Both the position numbers and the translations under genes were made by a program. Under the pieces are notes generated by a model. That model saw only the letters and a program-made list of their open reading frames with translations, did no database searches and was not told the DNA's origin. This document shows, one piece after another, positions 20,956 to 29,631 of a stretch of 64,000 nt of DNA (its first letter is position 1; every line of letters starts with the position of its first letter). Origin of the DNA: Providencia rustigianii DSM 4541 (GTDB taxonomy: Bacteria; Pseudomonadota; Gammaproteobacteria; Enterobacterales; Enterobacteriaceae); assembly GCF_000156395.1 (NCBI RefSeq), contig NZ_GG703818.1:894426-958425 (forward strand). Reading direction: 5' to 3'.

Positions 20956-21162
20956 TTATCCCAACTCAGTCCTCAATAATACCACTTGCTTATTGACTTC
21001 ATTCATTACGCTATAGTGAGTCTTATCACCGATTTTCGGTGGCAAAATCTTCCCATTATTAAATTCGAAAGCGCCAAAATCCTTAATATAGAGCCTACCG
21101 CTGAATAGTGTTTTCACATAAAGAGCAATTTTCGATGGGTTGTAATGCTTAAAAATTTTCAT
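20956..21162 (-). CDS. ytfK: DUF1107 protein YtfK, stringent-response modulator
   Basis: A 68-residue protein, the exact length of E. coli YtfK, with [33 protein letters not shown] and [10 protein letters not shown] all conserved. In E. coli YtfK binds SpoT and tips it towards (p)ppGpp synthesis during phosphate or fatty acid starvation. The open frame extends 20 codons upstream, but the ATG at 21160-21162 is chosen because it restores the family N-terminus and follows a GGAGAG ribosome binding site. It is divergent from ytfJ. A pho-box-like sequence lies upstream. Confidence 0.93.
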   Translation of the reverse strand: MKIFKHYNPSKIALYVKTLFSGRLYIKDFGAFEFNNGKILPPKIGDKTHYSVMNEVNKQVVLLRTELG

Positions 21163-21270
21163 TAGAACTTCTCTCCATTTTGTTCCGACGATATTGAGTG
21201 CGACATATCGCTCAGTAATCATAGACTAGAAAATTTCGTTTTGGTTCTAACATTGCAAATTTATTCAAAA

Positions 21271-21291
21271 GACTGACATAAGATGACACTG
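21271..21291 (-). promoter_or_regulatory. Possible PhoB box upstream of ytfK
   Basis: On the minus strand TGTCAT is followed 10 nt later by TGTCAG. The PhoB box has two TGTCA units spaced 11 nt, so this is a near match with a spacer one base short. It lies about 110 bp before the ytfK start. In E. coli ytfK is reported to respond to PhoB; the site here is a weak inference. Confidence 0.3.
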
Positions 21292-21452
21292 TAAACTCGC
21301 TGCATAATCATTAATAGACATTATATTTATGCTGAATTTTACAGAAATGTTAATTTTTAGCTTGCAACTCATCCGATGAGCTATGCTATAACTATCCGTG
21401 CAAAAAACACTCATACACCAATAATGACAAAACGACCTCTAAAGGCATCCCT

Positions 21453-22016
21453 ATGATAAGAAAATTTATTCTATTAGCCTGTTTACTTGGGTTATCTTCA
21501 ACCGCACTTGCAATTAATATTCAATTAAATCAACCCGTCCCCGCCGTTTCTGTCTCAGATAAAGGGGAATTAGTTATCAATAATGCAGGAAAATTTGCCT
21601 ACCAACCGTGGCGTAGCCAACAGTTGATAGGCAAAGTTCGTACTATTCAACATATTGCAGGTCGTTCTTCCGCTAAGGAGCTGAATGCCCCGCTCATTGA
21701 AGCCATTAAGCAAGCAAAACTTCCCCACGATAGATATCAAACCACCAGCATCATCAACACAGACGACGCCATTTTCGGTACCGGTGTATTTGTCAAAAAT
21801 AGCGTTGAAGACAGTAAAAAAGAGTTCCCATACTCACAGTTTATTGTCGATGCCGATGGCTTAGTAAAAAATGCATGGGGTTTAGCGCCAGAAAGCTCAG
21901 CAATTATTATTTTAAATAAACAGGGTAATGTACTGTTTTATAAGGATGGTGCTCTAACACCTCAAGAAATTAATAAAGCGATTAGTGTATTAGTAGCTGA
22001 ATTAGAAAAACAATAG
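21453..22016 (+). CDS. ytfJ: YtfJ-family periplasmic protein
   Basis: A 187-residue secreted protein with a signal peptide (residues 1-20, ending STALA). The mature part has a thioredoxin-like layout without the CxxC active site: LIGKVRTIQHIAGRSSAKELNAPL, RYQTTSIINTDDAIFGTG and a C-terminal SSAIIILNKQGNVLFYKDG. The function of YtfJ proteins is not known. It is divergent from ytfK, the same pairing as in E. coli. A long hairpin follows the gene. Confidence 0.92.
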   Translation: MIRKFILLACLLGLSSTALAINIQLNQPVPAVSVSDKGELVINNAGKFAYQPWRSQQLIGKVRTIQHIAGRSSAKELNAPLIEAIKQAKLPHDRYQTTSIINTDDAIFGTGVFVKNSVEDSKKEFPYSQFIVDADGLVKNAWGLAPESSAIIILNKQGNVLFYKDGALTPQEINKAISVLVAELEKQ

Positions 22017-22053
22017 GTAAGCTTGAGGGAAGTCATTCCGTTAATATTGAAAT

Positions 22054-22093
22054 GCTTCTGTGCACAAAATGAGTCGGTGCACAGAAGCTTCTT
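22054..22093 (+). terminator. Hairpin downstream of ytfJ
   Basis: GCTTCTGTGCAC and GTGCACAGAAGC form a perfect 12-bp stem with an 11-nt loop. The following TTCTTAAG is a weak T tract, so termination may be inefficient. Confidence 0.6.
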
Positions 22094-22209
22094 AAGATAT
22101 ACCGGTAAGTATCGAGAATGCTTTAGAGAAATAATATCCTATTACGATTACATTTAAGCTAATTATGCTGCCAGCGCCTTAATCAAGATTTTGCATAAAT
22201 CAGGTTTTT

Positions 22210-23562
22210 TTATGCACTCCAACTAATTAACACCCTAAAGCCACCCTCTTGAACATTTTCAAAAGCCAACGATAAATGATGCAATTGAGCAATTCGTTTC
22301 GCGATCGATAACCCTAAACCGCTGCCTGTTTTTTCTTGCCCTGGAGGGCGATAGAAGCGCTCCCCTAAACGACTTAACACCTCGGGAGTCACGCCAAAAC
22401 CATCATCCTTCACTTCTAAATAATCGCGATGTAAGTTGAGTTCAATTCGACCGGGTTGTTTACCATATCGAATCGCATTATGGAGTAAATTCCTCAAAAG
22501 CACGCATAACAGTAATTGCTGCCCTTTAAATACGGGGGGCTCATCAGTAATTGTAATATCAATGGTGACCTGATTGGCTTGCGCCTCTGAAGCGATATCC
22601 CTCACAGCAATTTCAATTAGCTCTCCCCAAGAAACATCACTGAGATCCTCTAACTGATTGGACGATTCTAAGCGTGACAGTGTGAGTAATTGATCTACCA
22701 GCCGTGTTGCACGATCAATCCCTTCTGAAAGATTCGCCACAGCATGCTCTCGAATGGCAGGATCATTACCCGCGATTTGTACCACTTCAGCTTGAACTTT
22801 CAATGCCGCTAAAGGGCTACGTAATTCATGTGCCGCATCGGATGTAAATTGCCTCTCACGTAAAAACATCTGGTTTATTTTTTCGAATAAACCATTTAAG
22901 GAGTCAAGGATCGGTTTCGCTTCATTGGGTATAGCGGGTACCATCACCGCACCTAATTCATTCGGCTTACGTAAGCGTAATTGTCGGGCAACATCTTTTA
23001 ATGGTTTCAATGCGCGGGTTAATAGCCATAAAAAAACAATCAACATAATCGGTAAAGCAATCATCCAAGGTACGAACTGCGCCACCATAATGCTGGTTGC
23101 CATATCTTGTCGATATTCCCACTCTTGTCCCACTGCAATAATATGCTGTCCATCAACGGACTTTAACCAGACAAAGCGCCAACGGTCATTACTTCCCTTG
23201 AGATTGCCTTCAGCAAAACCTTCTCGCTCAAATTGGAAAGCAATTTTTCGCCCATTGTCCCCATCATTGAGCAGCATTTCTCCGCTAGGATTAAAAATCG
23301 CAAATGCTAATGCATCATCATCTTGGCTACCGCGATTTTTGCGTAGCAATTTTTTAGTTTTACTCAATGAAGTTTCTGGGGAGTCCAAATCTGAATGCAA
23401 AACTGATAAACGCTTTGCAAACACCATTTGCTGAGTATCAAACAATTCATTAATTGTTTTATAGGTTTGATACCACGCAAGGGAACTGGCAATTCCCCAT
23501 GTCATTAACGATAAAAGAAGCAACATCAACGTGAGTTTTAATCTCAAGCTAAATGTTTTCAT
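22210..23562 (-). CDS. qseC: Sensor histidine kinase QseC
   Basis: Inner membrane kinase and partner of QseB; in E. coli linked to catecholamine/AI-3 responses, motility and virulence. The ATG at 23560-23562, overlapping the qseB stop as TGATG, is chosen over the GTG one codon earlier. It gives 450 residues: first membrane helix about 8-30, periplasmic sensor about 31-160 (LFDTQQMVFAKRLSVL, LLNDGDNG), second helix about 163-184, linker, the phosphoacceptor H245 in SDAAHELRSPLAALK, and the ATPase domain with NAIRYGK and GSGLGLSI. The similarity to E. coli QseC runs the full length. Confidence 0.93.
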   Translation of the reverse strand: MKTFSLRLKLTLMLLLLSLMTWGIASSLAWYQTYKTINELFDTQQMVFAKRLSVLHSDLDSPETSLSKTKKLLRKNRGSQDDDALAFAIFNPSGEMLLNDGDNGRKIAFQFEREGFAEGNLKGSNDRWRFVWLKSVDGQHIIAVGQEWEYRQDMATSIMVAQFVPWMIALPIMLIVFLWLLTRALKPLKDVARQLRLRKPNELGAVMVPAIPNEAKPILDSLNGLFEKINQMFLRERQFTSDAAHELRSPLAALKVQAEVVQIAGNDPAIREHAVANLSEGIDRATRLVDQLLTLSRLESSNQLEDLSDVSWGELIEIAVRDIASEAQANQVTIDITITDEPPVFKGQQLLLCVLLRNLLHNAIRYGKQPGRIELNLHRDYLEVKDDGFGVTPEVLSRLGERFYRPPGQEKTGSGLGLSIAKRIAQLHHLSLAFENVQEGGFRVLISWSA

Positions 23563-24221
23563 CACGCATCCCCTAACCTATAGCCAACACCATGAACAGT
23601 TTGAATAAATTTAGCGCCCAATTTACGTCTAAGATGATGGATATGAACTTCAACCGAGTTACTCGATACTTCCTCATCCCAGTTATAAAGCTTTTCTTCA
23701 ATTAAACTACGGGATAAAACCTTTTTAGGGTTGTGTAAAAACAGTGACAATAAAGCTAGCTCTTTCCCTTTGAGTTGTACCGGCTTTCCTTGACAAGTCA
23801 CTGTCATTGCCTGTGGATCCATTTCCACATCCCCATGAATTAAGGTTGGAGATAACTGCCCACTGCGCCGACGAATGAGCGCCTGCAAACGAGCAGCAAC
23901 TTCCATTAAGGCAAAGGGTTTACACAGATAATCATCCGCACCTTGCTGTAATCCTTGAACTCGCTGATCCAGTGCATCTCGAGCAGTTAAAATCAATACT
24001 GGCTCATCACGACCTTCTTTACGCCAATATTTTAAAATATCCATTCCATCGATATTCGGGAGAGAAAGGTCGAGAATAACGGCATCATAAGGCGCATCAA
24101 ATAAGGCTTGCTGCCCTTGCTTGCCATCCATAAACCAATCCATCGTGAAACCAAGTTGTGTTAATCCCACCTTTAAACCATCACCAATTAATCGGTCATC
24201 TTCCACTAAAAGAATGCGCAT
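23562..24221 (-). CDS. qseB: OmpR-family response regulator QseB
   Basis: A 219-residue regulator, the same length as E. coli QseB. The receiver domain has the acidic pocket EDD at 7-9, phosphoacceptor D51 in LDLSLPN and the switch lysine in [13 protein letters not shown]. The DNA-binding domain ends [16 protein letters not shown] and [10 protein letters not shown]. An in-frame GTG lies 4 codons upstream, but the ATG at 24219-24221 is correctly spaced after GGAGGT. It overlaps qseC and is divergent from ygiW, the E. coli ygiW-qseBC arrangement. Confidence 0.94.
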   Translation of the reverse strand: MRILLVEDDRLIGDGLKVGLTQLGFTMDWFMDGKQGQQALFDAPYDAVILDLSLPNIDGMDILKYWRKEGRDEPVLILTARDALDQRVQGLQQGADDYLCKPFALMEVAARLQALIRRRSGQLSPTLIHGDVEMDPQAMTVTCQGKPVQLKGKELALLSLFLHNPKKVLSRSLIEEKLYNWDEEVSSNSVEVHIHHLRRKLGAKFIQTVHGVGYRLGDA

Positions 24222-24320
24222 TGTTACCTCCACCTCGAATATTGTTATATTTATCCTATAAAATGAGCCATGACCAGCTACGATCGTGTAAATACAAAAT
24301 ATATATTTTTTATTTGAGTT

Positions 24321-24337
24321 CTTAAGATTCTGTTAAG
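24321..24337. promoter_or_regulatory. PmrA/QseB-type direct repeat between qseB and ygiW
   Basis: CTTAAG-N5-GTTAAG fits the direct-repeat box YTTAAG-N5-YTTAAG recognised by PmrA/BasR-class regulators, the closest kin of QseB. It lies in the 177-bp gap between the divergent qseB and ygiW genes, about 60 bp before ygiW and 100 bp before qseB. Confidence 0.6.
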
Positions 24338-24398
24338 ATTTTCTTGGTTAAATACATCCCGTAAACCAAATATCAGGTTCCTAACGGAGAAATAAAAT

Positions 24399-24809
24399 AT
24401 GAAAAAGCTACCTTTGATTACTTTAGTTGCTGCCCTCGCTACCGCCCCTGTTTTTGCTGCTACTGGTGGTTTCTCAGGCCCAAGTGACATTAAAAATAAC
24501 ACAGCGCAAACCACACAAACTCAAGCGGGTGGTTTTTCAGGTCCAAATGTCAGTGAAACAACCGTCGCAAAAGCCCTTGATATGGCTGATGACAGCTGGG
24601 TAATCTTACGCGGTAATATTGTTAAGCAATTAGACCGTAAGCATTATGAATTTACCGATGGCACTGGCACTATGACCATTGAAATCAGTGACAAACGTTG
24701 GAATGGTTTGAACGTAACGCCAAAAGATAAAGTCGAAATTCGTGGTGAAATTGATAAAGACTGGAACTCTAAAAAAGTTGAAGTAAAACAAATCAATATT
24801 ATTAAATAA
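24399..24809 (+). CDS. ygiW: YgiW/YdeI-family periplasmic BOF stress protein
   Basis: A 136-residue secreted protein with a signal peptide (about residues 1-20, ending FAAT). Two short GGFSGP repeats follow (residues about 23-28 and 45-50). The rest is a bacterial OB-fold domain with DDSWVILRGNIVKQLDRKHYEF and KVEIRGEIDKDW. Relatives give tolerance to peroxide, cadmium and antimicrobial peptides; YgiW is called VisP in Salmonella. It is divergent from qseBC, so control by QseB is likely. The gene ends in a strong terminator. Confidence 0.9.
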   Translation: MKKLPLITLVAALATAPVFAATGGFSGPSDIKNNTAQTTQTQAGGFSGPNVSETTVAKALDMADDSWVILRGNIVKQLDRKHYEFTDGTGTMTIEISDKRWNGLNVTPKDKVEIRGEIDKDWNSKKVEVKQINIIK

Positions 24810-24823
24810 TCATCGTCACCTCA

Positions 24824-24858
24824 AAAAGCCAGCAGAATTCAAAGCCTGCTGGCTTTTA
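24824..24858 (+). terminator. Rho-independent terminator of ygiW
   Basis: AAAAGCCAGCAG and CTGCTGGCTTTT form a perfect 12-bp stem with a 10-nt loop and a T-rich tail. Confidence 0.92.
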
Positions 24859-24946
24859 TTATTTTTTGCGCATTTTCTGACTATTTTCCCTTTCCATTTA
24901 TAGTGTTAAATTAGCTTCACCTTTCCTCTTTCTATAACACTTATTC

Positions 24947-25537
24947 ATGAAACAGCCCCAAGTTCGAAATATCAGTGAGAAATTACTTTCCGATAATTGG
25001 TACATTCTCAAAAAATATACCTATGAGCTACAAAGGCATGATGGTAGCTGGCAGCAACAATCTCGAGAGGTTTACGACCGAGGCGATGGTGCCGTTATCT
25101 TGTTATATAACAAAGTGAAAAATAGCATTATTCTTATTCGCCAATTTAGAATGCCAATGTATGTCGCTGGGTACCAACAATTGTTGGTTGAAGCCGCTGC
25201 AGGTTTATTGGAAGGAGCATCACCCGAAGCCAGAATTATTGCTGAAGCCGAAGAGGAAACTGGATACCAAATTAATAATATTGAAAAGGTATTCGAAGCG
25301 TTTATGAGCCCCGGTTCGGTGACTGAAAAACTCCATTTTTATATCGCCGAATACAGTGATAAAGACCGTCACAGTGAAGGTGGTGGACTCGCTGATGAAG
25401 GTGAAGATATCGAAGTCATGGAATGGTCGTTTCCTGATGCTTTCAACGCCATAAAAAGCGGAGATATTGTGGATGGAAAAACCATTATGCTCATCCAACA
25501 TCTCGCTATTAGTGGAATTTTAAACATAAATCCCTAA
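24947..25537 (+). CDS. nudK: Nudix hydrolase NudK (GDP-mannose pyrophosphatase-like)
   Basis: A 196-residue member of the ADP-ribose/GDP-mannose pyrophosphatase branch of the Nudix family; E. coli NudK hydrolyses GDP-mannose to GMP and mannose 1-phosphate. Shared features are REVYDRGDGAVILLYN, ILIRQFRMP, the box region GLLEG...EAEEETGY (from about residue 86) and EAFMSPGSVTEKLHFYIAEY. The Nudix box is imperfect: S replaces the usual first E and A replaces the R of the REXXEE core, but the metal-binding EE remains. The ribosome binding site is weak. It is transcribed alone. Confidence 0.85.
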   Translation: MKQPQVRNISEKLLSDNWYILKKYTYELQRHDGSWQQQSREVYDRGDGAVILLYNKVKNSIILIRQFRMPMYVAGYQQLLVEAAAGLLEGASPEARIIAEAEEETGYQINNIEKVFEAFMSPGSVTEKLHFYIAEYSDKDRHSEGGGLADEGEDIEVMEWSFPDAFNAIKSGDIVDGKTIMLIQHLAISGILNINP

Positions 25538-26005
25538 TTGCATTTAGTGGGTGAAATTATCTTATTTCGCCCACATTAAATCATCATAAAAAGAAATTTT
25601 CGGACTGTTATTCATATCCTATAAAATTTATTTTTATCAAATTACAATTTATTACATTATCAATTAACGAGCATCATAACTAGATAAACAAAAGTATGAA
25701 ATAAAGATTAAACTAAAAATAAAGTACTATCTATCAATATACTGATTTACAACGCGAATGAAGCGTAATCCATCATCAAAATAAAGCCATCGGTAAAGAA
25801 TAATTTATCAAAATAAATTATTTATAAATAATTGTTGGCGACGAATTTAAATAATAATTTTGACCTACCGAATAAAAAACTTTAGATTTAAAGGCATCTT
25901 TCTATCTCTGATTTTAATAATTTCAATTATGTATTTCAGAAATCGAAGCATTGAAAATTATCTTAATGATTAAGCCATATTATTCTTAATTGAGGAGTTA
26001 ATAAG
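25538..26005. other. AT-rich gap between nudK and the cupin gene
   Basis: A 468-bp stretch with no credible gene. Near the nudK stop, GTGGGTGAAAT (25547-25557) and ATTTCGCCCAC (25564-25574) form an 11-bp stem with one G-T pair, a probable nudK terminator. The rest is strongly AT-rich and presumably carries the promoter of the cupin-mqo unit. I cannot place that promoter. Confidence 0.5.
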
Positions 26006-26395
26006 ATGATACGTTGTATTCGTATGTGGACAGGTGAAGACGGTAATTCTCTGTTTGAAGAAGGTACCGTCGAGCTCAATAGCGTTGCTCGCGGTGATGA
26101 TCAAAGCCCTATCATTGGTGTTAAAGAACTTACCTTTCGTGAAACAGTTTCGGGTGGATCTTGGGATTGGCATAAAGATCCCGTTCCTCGCTATGTCATC
26201 ACCCTCAGCGGCACTTTAGAATTTGAAACCAAAGACGGTTCTAAATTTATTATTAATCCAGGCGACATTTTACTTGCACAAGATAACACGGGCACAGGAC
26301 ATAAATGGCGATTGATTGGTGATGATCCATGGCGCCGTGCATATGTGGTGTATCAAGAAGGCACAGACTTGTGCTTCACTCCGACTAAAAAATAG
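26006..26395 (+). CDS. Single-domain cupin protein
   Basis: A 129-residue cupin. The sequence DWHKDPVPRYVITLSGTLEFE resembles cupin motif 1 with a reduced set of metal ligands (a single His plus acidic residues), and NPGDILLAQDNTGTGHKW resembles motif 2 with its His. The start is the ATG at 26006 behind a GAGG site. It ends 9 nt before mqo on the same strand, so the two are almost certainly cotranscribed, and it may support or regulate malate metabolism. The substrate is unknown. No signal peptide is seen, so it is probably cytoplasmic. Confidence 0.8.
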   Translation: MIRCIRMWTGEDGNSLFEEGTVELNSVARGDDQSPIIGVKELTFRETVSGGSWDWHKDPVPRYVITLSGTLEFETKDGSKFIINPGDILLAQDNTGTGHKWRLIGDDPWRRAYVVYQEGTDLCFTPTKK

Positions 26396-26404
26396 GTATT
26401 TTCC

Positions 26405-27898
26405 ATGACTAAACCCATTGCAGAAAATATTGATGTTGCCCTAATTGGGGCAGGGATCATGAGTGCAACACTCGGTACCTTTCTAAAAGAACTTGAACCT
26501 AATTTAAATATTGCTGTATTTGAAAGACTTAACGATTGCGCACAAGAAAGCTCTCATCCGTGGAATAACGCAGGAACAGGGCATGCTGCCAACTGCGAAA
26601 TGAACTATACCCCACCAAACCCAGATGGCACGGTAGATATTAGTAAAGCGCTGGAAGTTAATACCGAGTTCGACCTATCTCGCCAATTATGGTCATACTT
26701 AGTCACTAAGGGAAAAATTAAAAATCCACGGGATTTTATCCACCCTTGCCCGCACATGAGTTTTGTTTCTGGTGCCGATAATATTAAATTTTTGCAGCAA
26801 CGTTTCCGTCAAATGTCAGCCCATCACTGCTACCACAATATGGAATACAGTGATGATCTGAAGCAGATTGATGAATGGGCACCATTAGTTGTTGAAGGTC
26901 GTGATCCTGATGAAAAAATCGCAGTAACCCGTGTTGTTACAGGTGCTGATGTGGATTATGGTGCATTAACTCACTTGTTAATGGCGCAACTCAGTGAGCA
27001 AAGTGGGTTCTCAATTCACTATAAACATGAAGTTATTGATGTGACGCAGACTCCTGATGGGCGTTGGAATATCGAAATTAAAAATCTCGTGACTCACGAA
27101 AAAACCATCACATCCGCAAAATTTGTGTTTGTCGGGGCTGGTGGTCGAGCGATTGAATTACTGCAAAAATCCGAAATTCCTGAAGGTAAAGGCTACGGTG
27201 GATTCCCAGTCAGTGGAATTTGGTTGCGCTGCGATGATGAACAAATTGCTGCACGCCATCATGCAAAAGTGTACGGCAAAGCAGATAAAGGTTCTCCACC
27301 CATGTCTGTCCCTCACTTAGATACCCGCATTATTGGTGGAAAACGTTCCTTATTGTTTGGCCCATATGCCGGTTTTTCCAGTAAGTTTCTAAAACACGGT
27401 TCTTATCTGGATCTGTTTGACTCCATCAGACTGAACAATATTGAGCCGATGTTAGAAATCGCTAAAGATGACTGGTCTCTGGCGGAATATTTAGTTGGGC
27501 AAGTGCTGCAAACTTCTGCTCATCAATTCTCTATGCTGCAAAAATTCTACCCAGATGCCCAGCGTGAAGATTGGAAAGAAGTGGTCGCAGGTCAACGAGT
27601 ACAAATCATCAAACCTGACCCTGTGAAGAAAGGCGTTCTGGAATTTGGTACTGAGCTAATCACCAGTGCAGATAAATCCTTTACTGTCTTGATGGGCGCA
27701 TCTCCTGGTGCATCAACAGCTGCCTTTATCGCGTTGAATATCTTGAAAACCTGCTTCGATGATCAACTCGAATCTGATGGTTGGAAAGCCCGCTTGAAAG
27801 AGATCATTCCAACCTATGGAATCGATTTAAAACAAGACGCAAAAGCCTGTTTAGATATTCGTACCGCAACAGCAAAAGTGTTACAGCTGGATAATTAA
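26405..27898 (+). CDS. mqo: Malate:quinone oxidoreductase
   Basis: FAD-dependent peripheral membrane enzyme that oxidises malate to oxaloacetate and passes electrons to the quinone pool. The 497-residue product begins with the FAD-binding motif DVALIGAGIMSATLG, followed by the family signatures SSHPWNNAGTGHAANCEMNY, HMSFVSGADN and GADVDYGALT. VGAGGRAIELLQKSEIP lies mid-protein and LMGASPGASTAAFIAL in the C-terminal part. It follows the cupin gene in a likely operon. NAD-linked Mdh is encoded at 4856, so two malate oxidation routes exist. A hairpin shared with the convergent cysQ follows. Confidence 0.96.
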   Translation: MTKPIAENIDVALIGAGIMSATLGTFLKELEPNLNIAVFERLNDCAQESSHPWNNAGTGHAANCEMNYTPPNPDGTVDISKALEVNTEFDLSRQLWSYLVTKGKIKNPRDFIHPCPHMSFVSGADNIKFLQQRFRQMSAHHCYHNMEYSDDLKQIDEWAPLVVEGRDPDEKIAVTRVVTGADVDYGALTHLLMAQLSEQSGFSIHYKHEVIDVTQTPDGRWNIEIKNLVTHEKTITSAKFVFVGAGGRAIELLQKSEIPEGKGYGGFPVSGIWLRCDDEQIAARHHAKVYGKADKGSPPMSVPHLDTRIIGGKRSLLFGPYAGFSSKFLKHGSYLDLFDSIRLNNIEPMLEIAKDDWSLAEYLVGQVLQTSAHQFSMLQKFYPDAQREDWKEVVAGQRVQIIKPDPVKKGVLEFGTELITSADKSFTVLMGASPGASTAAFIALNILKTCFDDQLESDGWKARLKEIIPTYGIDLKQDAKACLDIRTATAKVLQLDN

Positions 27899-27911
27899 TC
27901 AGCTATTTGTT

Positions 27912-27941
27912 TGTCGGGTAATCTTATTTACCCGACATTTT
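27912..27941. terminator. Terminator between convergent mqo and cysQ
   Basis: TGTCGGGTAA and TTACCCGACA form a perfect 10-bp stem with a 6-nt loop, followed by TTTT. Its right arm overlaps the last codons of cysQ. Confidence 0.75.
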
Positions 27942-28680
27942 CACATAATGAGCACACAAAACCGGGATTCAAGAAGGATTCACGGGGAGTGTAATCCAAC
28001 GTTTTTCCGTTCCAATCTACGACTTTAGCTCCTGCGCCTAATGCTACCGCATGCCCAGCCGCCGTATCCCAAATGTTAGTTGGCCCAAACCGAGGGTAAA
28101 GCTGCGCCATTCCTTCAGCCACTAAACAGAATTTTAGCGATGAGCCAATTTCTGCAGTTTTATGTTGTTTAATCTGCGATAAATACGCCATCAGTTCAGG
28201 ATCTTGGTGTGAACGGCTGATCACGACCACCGGTGGATTTTTTGATTTCACATGAATAGCATGATGATGTCCATTCTCTTCTTTCCACGCTTGATCCCCT
28301 TGTGCGTAATACAGAAGCCCCTTGGCGGGAGCATAAACCACGCCCATCACCGGAACACCATTTTCGATCAACGCAATATTGACCGTAAAATCCCCATTAC
28401 GATTAATAAATTCTTTGGTGCCATCCAGTGGGTCAATCAACCAATAACGCTGCCAATTTTGTCTTGTCGTCCATTCTGGCGGGTCTTCTTCTGAAAGTTG
28501 AGGGATATCAGGGGAGATAAGATTTAAACCTGCTGTGATGATCTTATGGGCTGCAATGTCTGCTGCAGTGACGGGGGAATCATCCGATTTATGTTCAACC
28601 TGTAATGGTGCGTGCCCATTGTAGATAGCCATAATTGCGTCGCCCGCTTCTCGGGCTAACTTACATACCTTCTGTAGCAT
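27928..28680 (-). CDS. cysQ: 3'(2'),5'-bisphosphate nucleotidase CysQ
   Basis: Hydrolyses PAP to AMP and phosphate, clearing a by-product of sulfate assimilation; a member of the inositol monophosphatase superfamily. The ATG at 28678-28680 ([16 protein letters not shown]) gives 250 residues, close to E. coli CysQ; the upstream extension to 28719 is not conserved. Metal-binding motifs are [20 protein letters not shown] and [17 protein letters not shown]. It is convergent with mqo. In E. coli cysQ lies beside ytfJ; here the two are separated by a 5.9-kb block. Confidence 0.96.
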   Translation of the reverse strand: MLQKVCKLAREAGDAIMAIYNGHAPLQVEHKSDDSPVTAADIAAHKIITAGLNLISPDIPQLSEEDPPEWTTRQNWQRYWLIDPLDGTKEFINRNGDFTVNIALIENGVPVMGVVYAPAKGLLYYAQGDQAWKEENGHHHAIHVKSKNPPVVVISRSHQDPELMAYLSQIKQHKTAEIGSSLKFCLVAEGMAQLYPRFGPTNIWDTAAGHAVALGAGAKVVDWNGKTLDYTPRESFLNPGFVCSLCENVG

Positions 28681-28738
28681 CTCATTTCCCTTTTTTATCA
28701 AGTTAACCCAGAGTAACAAGGGCGGAATATTTACGCCA

Positions 28739-28776
28739 TAAAAAATGCCTCATTAGGCGTTTTCCCAATGAGGCAT
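28739..28776 (-). terminator. Terminator of fklB
   Basis: ATGCCTCATT and AATGAGGCAT form a perfect 10-bp stem. On the minus strand it is followed by TTTTTTAT. It lies between the fklB stop and cysQ. Confidence 0.85.
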
Positions 28777-28804
28777 GTCAATCAGCGATCAAGCGAGTGA
28801 GAAA

Positions 28805-29425
28805 TTATAAAATTTCCAGTAACTCAACTTCAAAAACTAAGGTGCTGAATGGTGGAATTGATGCTCCTGCACCGCGCTCACCATAAGCTAGCTCATGAGG
28901 AATATATAATTCCCATTTAGAGCCAACTGGCATCAGAGTTAATGCTTCGATCCAACCTGGGATCACACCACTTACAGGGAACTCAGCGGGTTGTCCACGC
29001 TGTACTGAGCTATCAAATACAGTACCGTCGATTAGGCGGCCAGTATAATGAACGCGAACACGATCAGAACGAGTTGGGATCGCGCCTTCACCTTGGTTAA
29101 TTACAGAGAATTGCAAACCAGATTCAGTGGTAGAAACACCGTCTTTCTTTTGGTTTTCATCTAAGAACTTTTGACCTTCAGCAGCCATTACTTTTTGGTT
29201 TTCTTGGCGTACAACGTCTGCACGCTCATGCATTTCACGCAGTGCTTTATGCAGCGCTTCAACAGGTACAGATGGCATATTGCCTTCTAAAGAATCAGTC
29301 AGACCTGCTAAGATCGCTTCTGGTACTAAACCTTCCAGTCCTGATTCTAATAACTGCTGCCCAATTTGTAGACCAATGCCATAGCTCGCTTGAGCTTCTA
29401 CTGAATCAAAGTTTTGGTTTGCCAT
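28805..29425 (-). CDS. fklB: FKBP-type peptidyl-prolyl isomerase FklB (FKBP22)
   Basis: A 206-residue isomerase, the same length as E. coli FklB. The N-terminal helical dimerisation domain (about residues 1-90, [25 protein letters not shown]) is followed by the FKBP catalytic domain (about 100-206, [54 protein letters not shown]). The start at MANQNFDS is chosen by homology; neither it nor the in-frame ATG four codons upstream has a good Shine-Dalgarno sequence. It has no signal peptide. It is divergent from ytfB, as in E. coli. Confidence 0.95.
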   Translation of the reverse strand: MANQNFDSVEAQASYGIGLQIGQQLLESGLEGLVPEAILAGLTDSLEGNMPSVPVEALHKALREMHERADVVRQENQKVMAAEGQKFLDENQKKDGVSTTESGLQFSVINQGEGAIPTRSDRVRVHYTGRLIDGTVFDSSVQRGQPAEFPVSGVIPGWIEALTLMPVGSKWELYIPHELAYGERGAGASIPPFSTLVFEVELLEIL

Positions 29426-29631
29426 GAGGATACCCATATCATTTTTGAGAAAAAATAAGGATAGCAGCCCCTTTTAGATGGGTAAACCTAAACCATAGAA
29501 CATTGAGATAAAACCGCTTAAATTGTTCAGTGTTCTCCGAAAATCGCTATCTGCTTATTAATATTGTGATAAATAATGCTAGTATGCGTACAAAGACTGT
29601 ACATTTAATCGTTCCTCATCAAGGAGGAGTA

